Assembly (NCBI RefSeq): GCF_002115785.1
Contig: NZ_JFJY01000005.1
Coordinates: forward strand, 186,001-250,000
Length of the DNA: 64,000 nt
From: Thalassospira sp. MCCC 1A03138
GTDB taxonomy: Bacteria > Pseudomonadota > Alphaproteobacteria > Rhodospirillales > Thalassospiraceae
Direction: 5' to 3'
The position numbers were made by a program, and so were the translations under genes. Below the pieces are notes generated by a model. It was not told the DNA's origin, made no database searches, and saw only the letters and a program-made list of their open reading frames with translations. This document shows positions 57,094 to 64,000 of this stretch, piece after piece. Position 1 is the stretch's first letter, and each line of letters begins with the position of its first letter.

Positions 57094-57157
57094 AGTTATT
57101 ATCTTCCCCGTCGAAATTTTGCCCGTCGCGCACGCAAATGCCGCGCGTTAATTGCCG

Positions 57158-58501
57158 TTACTTACCCAAAAGGGCCTTCATCTTCTCGCGAAATACCCGC
57201 GCCCAGCCCGGTTTATCAAGCCGTTGCGCACGCTCTATCACCAGGGCATCGGCTTCGACCGTTCCGGTAATCGTGCTGCCCGCACCAATAATGGCACCAT
57301 CCCCGATGGATACGGGGGCGACCAGTGCCGAATTGGAACCGATAAATGCACCTGCCCCGATATCAGTATGCTGTTTGCGATATCCGTCGTAATTGCATGT
57401 GATGGTTCCGGCACCGATATTGGCCTTTGCCCCGATACGGGCATCACCGATATAGCTGAGGTGATTGACCTTCGCCCCGTCTTCAACAACAGCCTTTTTG
57501 ATCTCGACAAAATTTCCAACCCTGGCACCGGCACCAATTTCCGCGCCCGGTCGCAAACGGGCATAGGGCCCGATATCGGCTTTGTCGCCCACCACACAGC
57601 TTTCAAGATGGCTGAAGGCTTTGATGGTTACCTCATCGCCAACCGTAACACCGGGACCGAAAAACACATTCGGCTCGATAACAACATCCCGGCCCAATCT
57701 GGTGTCGCTGGCCAGATAGACCGACCCCGGATCAATCAGGGTCGCACCATTCACCATTGCCGCCTCGCGCAGGCGTGACTGCATAATGGCTTCGGCCTCG
57801 GCAAGCTGGCTTCTGGAATTCACGCCAAGTGTCTCTTCCTCGGCGACCTCAACAGCAACGCAACTATTGCCGTTGACACGCGCCACCTCGACCGCATCGG
57901 TCAGGTAATATTCGCCCTTGGCATTGGCATTTCCAATCGCTTCAAGGGTTTCAATCATGCTTTCAGCACGGAAGCACATCACACCGGAATTGCAAAAATT
58001 GATCGCACGTTGCGTTTCGTCACATTCCTTGTCTTCAACAATCGCCAGTAACTCACCATTTGCCGGATCGGTCACAAGGCGGCCATAACCGGTCGGGTCT
58101 TCAGGGCGAAATCCCAAAACCGCAACCGCGTGATCGCCATCCTCGCGCGCCGCGACTAGGCGCAACAGGGTTTCGGCGGTAAAAAGCGGACTGTCGGCAT
58201 AAAGCACAAGGACATTGCCCGGAAGGCCCCGCAGGGCCTGTTTAGCGGCAAGCACTGCATGTGCGGTTCCATGTCGATCGGTTTGTTCAAATGTCGGATG
58301 CGGGGACACGGCCTCAATCAGTTTGGGCATATCCGGCCCGACAACAATCATGGTTTTGGTTGCGTTAAGATGGGCCGCCGTATCAATCACATGATTGACC
58401 ATTGGCTTACCTGCAATCTTGTGCATGACCTTGGGGATCTCGCTTTTCATTCGCGTTCCCATACCCGCAGCCAGAACCACCACACTTAATTCACGCGACA
58501 T
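57158..58501 (-). CDS. glmU: Bifunctional GlmU (UDP-GlcNAc pyrophosphorylase / GlcN-1-P acetyltransferase)
   Basis: 447 aa. N-terminal uridylyltransferase domain (LAAGMGTRMKS, YADSPLF, about 1-228) and a left-handed beta-helix acetyltransferase domain of hexapeptide repeats (about 250-430, such as IGAGARVGNF and IGANIGAGT patterns with NYDGYRKQHTDIG). Makes UDP-GlcNAc from the product of GlmS via GlmM. Upstream are the TGTTA repeats at 58650. Confidence 0.96.
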   Translation of the reverse strand: MSRELSVVVLAAGMGTRMKSEIPKVMHKIAGKPMVNHVIDTAAHLNATKTMIVVGPDMPKLIEAVSPHPTFEQTDRHGTAHAVLAAKQALRGLPGNVLVLYADSPLFTAETLLRLVAAREDGDHAVAVLGFRPEDPTGYGRLVTDPANGELLAIVEDKECDETQRAINFCNSGVMCFRAESMIETLEAIGNANAKGEYYLTDAVEVARVNGNSCVAVEVAEEETLGVNSRSQLAEAEAIMQSRLREAAMVNGATLIDPGSVYLASDTRLGRDVVIEPNVFFGPGVTVGDEVTIKAFSHLESCVVGDKADIGPYARLRPGAEIGAGARVGNFVEIKKAVVEDGAKVNHLSYIGDARIGAKANIGAGTITCNYDGYRKQHTDIGAGAFIGSNSALVAPVSIGDGAIIGAGSTITGTVEADALVIERAQRLDKPGWARVFREKMKALLGK

Positions 58502-58610
58502 GCTTTAACCCTGTTGTGCCATGCGTTACACGGCGTCCCCTTTGTTTTCGATCCGGTCACGATATCCCGGTCCGAACCTGTCACAGCCGATTTGAAGCAA
58601 CTCCTAACCT

Positions 58611-58616
58611 ATAATC
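58611..58616 (+). promoter_or_regulatory. -10-like box in the glmU / HAD intergenic region
   Basis: TATAAT on the plus strand, 130 bases before the HAD phosphatase start; no good -35. If used, the TGTTA repeats would lie in its transcript. On the minus strand the same spot reads as a TTATAG box for glmU. Confidence 0.3.
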
Positions 58617-58649
58617 CCCAAAGGCAAAAGCCCCGAAAGAATCACGTTT

Positions 58650-58684
58650 TGTTACTTCGTGTTAGCAGATGTTACCGTTTGTTA
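58650..58684. repeat. Four TGTTA direct repeats at exact 10-bp period
   Basis: TGTTA occurs at 58650, 58660, 58670 and 58680, each followed by five unrelated bases. One helical turn separates the copies, so all face the same side of DNA. This pattern is typical of binding sites for OmpR/PhoB-family response regulators, which bind head to tail. It lies between the divergent glmU and HAD genes. Confidence 0.8.
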
Positions 58685-58746
58685 ATGACACCATTTCGGT
58701 TAAGGTCCGATAAATCGATTTTCATTTTCAAAGGCAGCATCGCAAA

Positions 58747-59430
58747 ATGGCAAAATTCATCCTGTTCGATCTTGACGGCACCCTGATTGACGGGGTGGAT
58801 GATCTGCTGTTTGCTATGAACGAAACCCTCGCCGCCCACGACCTTGCGCCACTTGCCCGTCCCGAACTCGAAGCCATGCTGGGCGATGGCACCAGAATAC
58901 TGACCAAACGGGCGTTTGATGCGCGCGGTGTCACGATTGATGGTCAACAACTTGATGACTGCGAAGGCGATTTCACCACACGTTATGTCGACACCGACTA
59001 TGCCCATACCCGCCTGTTTGAAAATGCCGAAGCAACCCTTCGCAATCTGGCAGCAGATGGTTGGATCATTGGTCTGGCCTCAAACAAACCGACCGCACCC
59101 TGCAAACGCATCCTTGAACGGCTGGGTGTCTCCGACCTGTTTGCCGTGATTGCCGGCGGCGATGCAACGCACGTTAAAAAGCCAGACGGCGCTCATTTGG
59201 CATTCGCCCTGGATCAAGCCGGATATGACCGGGCACGGGGCGATATCTCGATCATGGTTGGCGATCATGCCAATGATGTGAATGCCGCACGCGATTTGGG
59301 CATTCCGGCCATTGCGGTGGCCTTTGAAGTCGATAATACACATGCAAAAAATCTGGGCGCGGACGGGGTTGTTACTGCATTTGAAACCCTGCCAGACACA
59401 ATCAGGAAAATCGTCAAACAGGCTGCTTGA
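58747..59430 (+). CDS. gph: HAD family phosphatase, phosphoglycolate phosphatase-like
   Basis: 227 aa. HAD motif I FDLDGTLID (about 6-14), motif II near GLASNKPTAP (Ser/Thr), motif III Lys in HVKKPDGAHL and motif IV MVGDHANDVNAA. Hydrolyses a small phosphoester; phosphoglycolate is the best match by length and sequence style. It is divergent from glmU across the repeat region. Confidence 0.8.
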   Translation: MAKFILFDLDGTLIDGVDDLLFAMNETLAAHDLAPLARPELEAMLGDGTRILTKRAFDARGVTIDGQQLDDCEGDFTTRYVDTDYAHTRLFENAEATLRNLAADGWIIGLASNKPTAPCKRILERLGVSDLFAVIAGGDATHVKKPDGAHLAFALDQAGYDRARGDISIMVGDHANDVNAARDLGIPAIAVAFEVDNTHAKNLGADGVVTAFETLPDTIRKIVKQAA

Positions 59431-59509
59431 CACCCCTGGATCACAACCTTATAACCCCGCGCTACCGACGGAAAACAAGCTGCCCAACCGGGCCGCGATT
59501 TCCGAATTC

Positions 59510-59586
59510 GGGCGTATAGCTCAGTTGGTTAGAGCGTTCCCTTCACACGGGAGAGGTCACAAGTTCGAATCTTGTTACGCCCACCA
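59510..59586 (+). tRNA. tRNA-Val (anticodon CAC)
   Basis: Full cloverleaf of 77 bases: acceptor GGGCGTA pairs with TACGCCC (59576-59582), D arm GCTC/GAGC, anticodon stem TTCCC/GGGAG with loop TTCACAC (anticodon at 59544-59546), T loop TTCGAAT, and encoded CCA at the end. It reads GTG codons. Confidence 0.96.
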
Positions 59587-59664
59587 TTTTCCCAAAAAAT
59601 CGATCCCTTCACATAATTGCCCGCGCAGGGAAACTGACCGTCTTTATTGTGATTGTGGTGAAGA

Positions 59665-59700
59665 ACAAAAAACCGGTCAGCAGTTTCCTGCCGACCGGTC
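59665..59700 (-). terminator. Terminator after the dehydratase gene
   Basis: ACCGGTC and GCAG (59672-59683) pair with CTGC and GACCGGT (59688-59699) around a TTTC loop with one mismatch. On the minus strand it ends in TTTTTTGTTC. Confidence 0.85.
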
Positions 59701-59743
59701 GGAGTGCGCAATCAACGCTATCGCGTCTTGCGGGAGATTTGAT

Positions 59744-61492
59744 CTAATGGCTGTCTTTCGGAATTTCCTTGCCACGATGACCGACAAGGAAGTCGAAATC
59801 GGCCCCCTTGTCCGCGCCAATAACGCTTTTGTAATACAGCGACGCATAGCCACTTTCGGGTACCGGCACCGTTGATTTCCAGTTATCAAGGCGCTTTTTA
59901 AGCTCCTCGTCACTGATATCGAGATGCAGTTTGCGGTTTGGCACATCCAGTTCAATCATATCGCCATTCTGCACCACCGCCAACGGGCCGCCAGCAGCGG
60001 CTTCAGGGGATGTATGCAGAACCACCGTGCCATATGCTGTACCGCTCATACGGGCATCGGAAATACGCACCATGTCGGTAATGCCCTTGCGCAGCACCTT
60101 GGGCGGCAAGCCCATATTGCCGACCTCGGCCATGCCCGGATAGCCTTTCGGCCCGCAGTTTTTCAGGACCATGATGCAGTTTTCATCGATATCAAGGCTT
60201 TCGTCATAGATCTTGGCCTTGTAATCGTCGATATCTTCAAACACCACGGCACGACCACGATGGGTGAGCAAGGAAGCTGTTGCCGCCGACGGTTTCAACA
60301 CCGCACCATTGGGCGCAAGGTTGCCTTTGACAACCGCAATACCACCGCTTTGGGTCAGGGCCTTTTCGAACGGACGAATGACATCGTCACTCCAGTTCTG
60401 AACATCCTTGACCTGATCCCACATGGTGTCACCCGAAACGGTCAATACATCATTATGCAGCTTGCCCGCCTCGCCCAGTGCCTTGATGACCACCGGTAAA
60501 CCACCGGCATAGAAGAATTCCTCCATCAGGTATTTGCCCGAGGGCTGCAGATTCACAATCGTCGGAATGTCACGACCCAGACGGTCCCAATCATCAAGTG
60601 TCAGGTCGATGCCAACACGCCCGGCAATGGCGAGCAAATGGATCACCGCATTGGTCGAACCGCCAATCGCCCCATTGACCCGGATCGCATTTTCAAACGC
60701 TTCCTTGGTCATGACGTCGGATGGTTTCAGGTCGTCCTTGACCATCTGCACGATCCGGCGGCCGGTCACATGCGCCATCACGCGGCGACGGCTGTCCACG
60801 GCCGGAATCGCAGCATTGCCCGAAAGCGCCATGCCCAGTGCCTCGGCCATGCTGGCCATGGTGGATGCGGTGCCCATCGTGTTGCACGAACCGGGCGAAC
60901 GCGACATGGCGATTTCGGCTTCAAGGAAATCCTCGGTACTGATCTTGCCGGCTTTGCGGTCTTCGGAAAGCTGCCAAAGCGACGTGCCCGAACCGATATC
61001 CTGACCGCGCCATTTACCGTTCAGCATCGGCCCGCCGGTGACCACAATCGCCGGGATATCAACACTTGCAGCCCCCATCAAAAGGGCTGGGGTGGTTTTA
61101 TCGCAGCCCACCATCAGAACCACACCGTCAAGCGGCGTTCCGCGCAGCGCTTCCTCGACATCCATAGCGCACAAATTACGGAACATCATGGCGGTCGGGC
61201 GCAATGTGCTTTCGCCCGGCGAGAAAACCGGGAATTCAAGCGGCAAACCACCAGCTTCGTAAATACCGTGTTTGACGCGTTCCGCCAGATCGCGCAAATG
61301 CGCGTTGCAAGGCGTCAGCTGCGACCAGGTATTGCAAATCCCGATCACCGGACGACCGTCAAACAGGTCCGATGGCAGGCCCTGGTTCTTCATCCAGCTG
61401 CGGTGATAGATATTGTCCTTGCTGGTTCCGCCGAACCAGCCTTCCTGCGAACGCAGGACGCGGGGCCATGCTGCCGGTTTGAACTTCGTCAT
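59744..61492 (-). CDS. IlvD/Edd-family sugar acid dehydratase (L-arabonate or D-xylonate type)
   Basis: 582 aa. Dehydrates an aldonate to a 2-keto-3-deoxy acid. The cluster-binding cysteines are seen in ICNTWSQLTPCNAHL, MVGCDKTTPALLM and RSPGSCNTMGTAST. The N terminus WFGGTSKDNIYHRSWMKNQG is characteristic of the pentonate subgroup (AraC/XylD-like) rather than IlvD. It follows a sugar ABC transporter, which supports a carbohydrate substrate such as arabinose, galactose or xylose derivatives. The exact substrate is not determined. Confidence 0.85.
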   Translation of the reverse strand: MTKFKPAAWPRVLRSQEGWFGGTSKDNIYHRSWMKNQGLPSDLFDGRPVIGICNTWSQLTPCNAHLRDLAERVKHGIYEAGGLPLEFPVFSPGESTLRPTAMMFRNLCAMDVEEALRGTPLDGVVLMVGCDKTTPALLMGAASVDIPAIVVTGGPMLNGKWRGQDIGSGTSLWQLSEDRKAGKISTEDFLEAEIAMSRSPGSCNTMGTASTMASMAEALGMALSGNAAIPAVDSRRRVMAHVTGRRIVQMVKDDLKPSDVMTKEAFENAIRVNGAIGGSTNAVIHLLAIAGRVGIDLTLDDWDRLGRDIPTIVNLQPSGKYLMEEFFYAGGLPVVIKALGEAGKLHNDVLTVSGDTMWDQVKDVQNWSDDVIRPFEKALTQSGGIAVVKGNLAPNGAVLKPSAATASLLTHRGRAVVFEDIDDYKAKIYDESLDIDENCIMVLKNCGPKGYPGMAEVGNMGLPPKVLRKGITDMVRISDARMSGTAYGTVVLHTSPEAAAGGPLAVVQNGDMIELDVPNRKLHLDISDEELKKRLDNWKSTVPVPESGYASLYYKSVIGADKGADFDFLVGHRGKEIPKDSH

Positions 61493-61568
61493 GCCCGTTC
61501 TCCTTTATGAGTTTTTATCGAGACGGGTCCGTTTCCATATGGATGTGGCATTCCATATAGGGGACTTT

Positions 61569-61630
61569 GAACGGCACGGCTTTGCAATTGCTTTATCAAA
61601 GCAACTGATCCTGTCAGAACCGTGCCGTTC
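61569..61630. repeat. Nested perfect hairpin between the permease and the dehydratase
   Basis: Outer 11-bp inverted repeat GAACGGCACGG (61569-61579) with 61620-61630, enclosing an inner 7-bp hairpin TTGCTTT (61588-61594) with AAAGCAA (61598-61604). No T run follows. It fills most of the 153-base gap between the two co-directional genes. Confidence 0.75.
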
Positions 61631-61645
61631 CTCGTCTGCATGTTG

Positions 61646-62833
61646 TTACGCTTTGTTCTTGTTATAGACGTCAAAGATCACAGCCGCGAGCAGGACCAGA
61701 CCCTTGATGACCTGCTGCCAGTCGATACCAACACCAATGATCGACATGCCGTTATTCATGACCCCCATGATCAACGCGCCAACCACCGCACCGATCACCT
61801 TGCCAACCCCGCCCGACATCGACGCGCCACCGATAAACACGGCCGCAATCACATCAAGCTCGAACGCAAGACCGGCTTTCGGGGTTGCCGTATTCAAACG
61901 CGCGGCAAACACCAGACCGGCGAGTGCGGCCAACATGCCCATATTGGCAAAGGTCAGGAAGGTCAGGCGTTTGGTATTGATGCCCGAAAGCTTGGCGGCT
62001 TTTTCATTCCCGCCCAGCGCATAAATACGGCGACCAAGCGTTGTGCTGTTGGTGATGAAGGTGAATATCGCAATCAGAAGCGCCATCACGATCAAAACGT
62101 TCGGTAACCCGCGATAGGTCGACAGAAGATAGGTGACATAAAGTATCGCGATACCGGCAATCGCATGTTTGGCGGCAAAGAACGCGATCGGCTCTTCGAC
62201 TTCGGCGAACTTCGCCTGCTTGGCGCGTGCCCGCAGACCAAGGACCGGCAGGATCACCGCGATTGCAACGCCCAGAACCATCGAAAAGATGTTAAACCGG
62301 CCTTCGATCAAACCGGCAAAGAAATCGGGGAGGAAGCCCGAAGACATCGCCTGGAAGCTGTCAGGGAACGGACCAACCGATGCCCCGCCCAGAAGCGCCA
62401 GCGTCAAACCTTTAAACACCAGCATACCGGCCAGCGTCACGATAAAGGACGGAATGCGCCAATAGGCAACCCAATATCCTTGGGCGGCACCGATAATCGC
62501 ACCGACGATCAGACAGGCCGGGATCACAATAATCGTCGGCAAATCCCAATGGACAATCATCACCGCAGCAAGCGCACCGATAAAGCCGACGACCGATCCG
62601 ACCGAGAGGTCAATATGGCCACCGACAATCACCAGCAGCATGCCTACTGCCATTATGATGATATAGCTGTTCTGAAGGAACAGGTTGGTCAGGTTGACCG
62701 GTTTGAGCATCACGCCATCGGTCATCACCTGGAAGAAGGCCAGAATCGCGATCAGCGCGATCACCATGCCGTATTCGCGCATATGCGTGCGCAGGTAATA
62801 ACCCATTGATTTTCTGCTAGAAGTATCCGTCAT
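61646..62833 (-). CDS. Sugar ABC transporter permease (MmsB/GguB/XylH-like)
   Basis: 395 aa from the ATG at 62833 (AGGAAG upstream; an earlier start at 62848 is possible). About ten membrane helices, with the family region VGMLLVIVGGHIDLSVGSVVGF (two halves, about 65-90) and GGASMSGGVGKVIGAVVGAL near the end. Inner-membrane permease of a class 2 monosaccharide importer. The next gene upstream is its ATPase, 11 bases away. Confidence 0.9.
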   Translation of the reverse strand: MTDTSSRKSMGYYLRTHMREYGMVIALIAILAFFQVMTDGVMLKPVNLTNLFLQNSYIIIMAVGMLLVIVGGHIDLSVGSVVGFIGALAAVMIVHWDLPTIIVIPACLIVGAIIGAAQGYWVAYWRIPSFIVTLAGMLVFKGLTLALLGGASVGPFPDSFQAMSSGFLPDFFAGLIEGRFNIFSMVLGVAIAVILPVLGLRARAKQAKFAEVEEPIAFFAAKHAIAGIAILYVTYLLSTYRGLPNVLIVMALLIAIFTFITNSTTLGRRIYALGGNEKAAKLSGINTKRLTFLTFANMGMLAALAGLVFAARLNTATPKAGLAFELDVIAAVFIGGASMSGGVGKVIGAVVGALIMGVMNNGMSIIGVGIDWQQVIKGLVLLAAVIFDVYNKNKA

Positions 62834-62844
62834 TGTCTGCTTCC

Positions 62845-64000
62845 TCACGCTTTCAGGATCATGCGCATGATTTTTTCCTGGCTGGCATCGTTTGCCGCCA
62901 GTTGCCCTTTGATCTCACCCTCGTTCATCACATAGATGCGATCGCACATGCCCAGAAGCTCCGGCATCTCCGACGAGATCATGATGACCCCCTTACCGTC
63001 GGCTGCCAGCTGGTTGATAATCGTATAAATCTCGTATTTCGCACCCACATCGATACCACGTGTTGGCTCGTCCAGAATAAGGACCTCCGGCCCGGCAAAC
63101 AGCCATTTTGCCAGAACGACTTTCTGCTGGTTCCCGCCCGAAAGATTGACCGCCTTTTGCGCGACATTCGGGGTGCGGATATTGATTTTGCTGCGGTATT
63201 CCTCGGCCACCTGACGTTCGGCACCTTCATTGATGACACCACGTTCGGCAACACCATCAAGATTGGCGAGCGTAATATTGGTCGTGATGCTTTCTTCAAG
63301 CACCAGCCCCATTTCCTTGCGATCCTCGGTGACATAGGCAAGACCCGACGCAATCGCCTTTTCGACGGTCGTTACATCCGCAGGCTTGCCATTGATCAGG
63401 ACTTCGCCGCTGATGTCCGCGCCATAGGCACGGCCAAAGATGCTCATGGCAAGTTCGGTCCGCCCGGCCCCCATCAGACCGGCAATGCCAACAACCTCGC
63501 CCGCCGCAACATCGATATTGACGTTTTTGACGACCTTGCGTTCAGGATGCAGTGGATGGGTCACATTCCAGTTGCGGACTTCCATCAGCTTGGCCGTACC
63601 GATATTGGGCGTACGATCCGGATAGCGGTGCGCCATATCGCGCCCGACCATATCCTTGACGATATCGTCCTCGGTAATTTTGCCGCCGCGCGCATCTAGG
63701 GTCGAAATCGCCTTGCCATCGCGAATGATCGTGATGCGGTCCGCAACGCGATTGATCTCGTTCAGTTTGTGCGAAATCAGGATCGACGTAATGCCCTGCG
63801 CCTTGAATTCCAGCAACAGGTCCAGAAGCTTCTGGCTATCATTTTCCTGCAAGCTTGCCGTGGGCTCGTCAAGGATCAGAAGTTTGACCTTTTTCGAAAG
63901 CGCCTTGGCAATTTCAACAAGCTGCTGCTTGCCGACACCAATATTCGTAATCAGTTCGCTGGGTGTTTCGCGAAGGCCGACCTTTTTCAAAAGCTCGCCA
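62845..64000 (-). CDS. Sugar ABC transporter ATP-binding protein (partial, N terminus beyond the window)
   Basis: At least 384 C-terminal residues; the frame is open at the right edge, and full proteins of this type have about 510. Tandem ATPase domains: the first is cut, leaving its signature [15 protein letters not shown] and Walker [12 protein letters not shown]; the second has the degenerate Walker [11 protein letters not shown], signature [15 protein letters not shown] and [14 protein letters not shown]. MmsA/GguA/XylG type, for arabinose, galactose or xylose. The periplasmic binding protein is presumably further upstream. Confidence 0.93.
   Translation of the reverse strand, partial: GELLKKVGLRETPSELITNIGVGKQQLVEIAKALSKKVKLLILDEPTASLQENDSQKLLDLLLEFKAQGITSILISHKLNEINRVADRITIIRDGKAISTLDARGGKITEDDIVKDMVGRDMAHRYPDRTPNIGTAKLMEVRNWNVTHPLHPERKVVKNVNIDVAAGEVVGIAGLMGAGRTELAMSIFGRAYGADISGEVLINGKPADVTTVEKAIASGLAYVTEDRKEMGLVLEESITTNITLANLDGVAERGVINEGAERQVAEEYRSKINIRTPNVAQKAVNLSGGNQQKVVLAKWLFAGPEVLILDEPTRGIDVGAKYEIYTIINQLAADGKGVIMISSEMPELLGMCDRIYVMNEGEIKGQLAANDASQEKIMRMILKA

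Noticed and set aside
57094..57157. A possible glmS ribozyme/riboswitch
   Set aside because: The gap is only 64 bases and shows none of the expected pairing elements; this riboswitch is largely a Gram-positive feature.

Overview
The window reads as a chromosomal core region of an alphaproteobacterium, most likely a marine member of the Rhodospirillales such as Thalassospira. This is inferred from gene order and protein style, not from a database search. Pointers are the lptF-lptG-lptD-surA-pdxA-ksgA operon, yicC-gmk, fabD-fabG-acpP-fabF-mltG, rpsF-rpsR-DUF2232-rplI, a DUF2794 gene, a standalone fliN and a short ATP-cone-less NrdA. Coding density is high. I see no insertion sequence, phage, CRISPR array or rRNA operon.

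Layout. 0-1.6 kb: a C-terminal processing protease (minus strand). 1.9-3.7 kb: a long-form acyl-CoA dehydrogenase. 3.9-11.5 kb: the LPS export and outer-membrane biogenesis operon, running into pyridoxal phosphate synthesis and 16S rRNA dimethylation. 11.5-13.1 kb: yicC-gmk (minus). 13.2-14.1 kb: an SDR. 14.1-18.6 kb: type II fatty acid synthesis genes plus mltG (minus). 19.1-24.2 kb: ribosomal proteins S6, S18 and L9, a DUF2232 membrane protein, DnaB helicase and alanine racemase. 24.3-30.3 kb: mlaE-mlaF, radA, cvpA, purF and an SDR, all on the plus strand. 30.4-33.8 kb: cytochrome c, a LysR regulator divergent from an aldo/keto reductase, and a thioredoxin-like protein. 33.9-37.5 kb: a YfgM-like TPR protein, bamB and der (minus). 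38.0-39.6 kb: a small lipoprotein, a DUF2794 protein and a Sel1-repeat protein. 39.7-42.7 kb: nrdA-nrdB behind an NrdR-type operator. 43.1-49.2 kb: PQQ glucose dehydrogenase, fliN, a cysteine synthase-fold enzyme, Hsp20 and an Old Yellow Enzyme. 49.4-51.5 kb: groES-groEL behind a CIRCE element. 51.8-58.5 kb: the dTDP-rhamnose genes (rfbC facing rfbA, rfbD, rfbB) next to glmS and glmU. 58.7-59.6 kb: a phosphoglycolate phosphatase-like HAD protein and tRNA-Val(CAC). 59.7-64.0 kb: an IlvD/Edd-family dehydratase and a sugar ABC transporter that runs off the right edge.

Much of the window serves the cell envelope: LPS transport, barrel assembly (SurA, BamB), phospholipid traffic (MlaEF), fatty acid and peptidoglycan precursors (Fab, GlmU/GlmS, Alr, MltG) and rhamnose for surface polysaccharide. 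Most genes are ordinary housekeeping genes. The most interesting non-coding signals are: four TGTTA repeats exactly 10 bp apart between glmU and the HAD phosphatase; an attenuator-like hairpin between a good promoter and the yfgM-bamB-der operon; a TATAAT box that would make the lptF message leaderless; a nested perfect hairpin between the sugar permease and the dehydratase; and a paired NrdR box. I did not find a convincing new multi-gene system.
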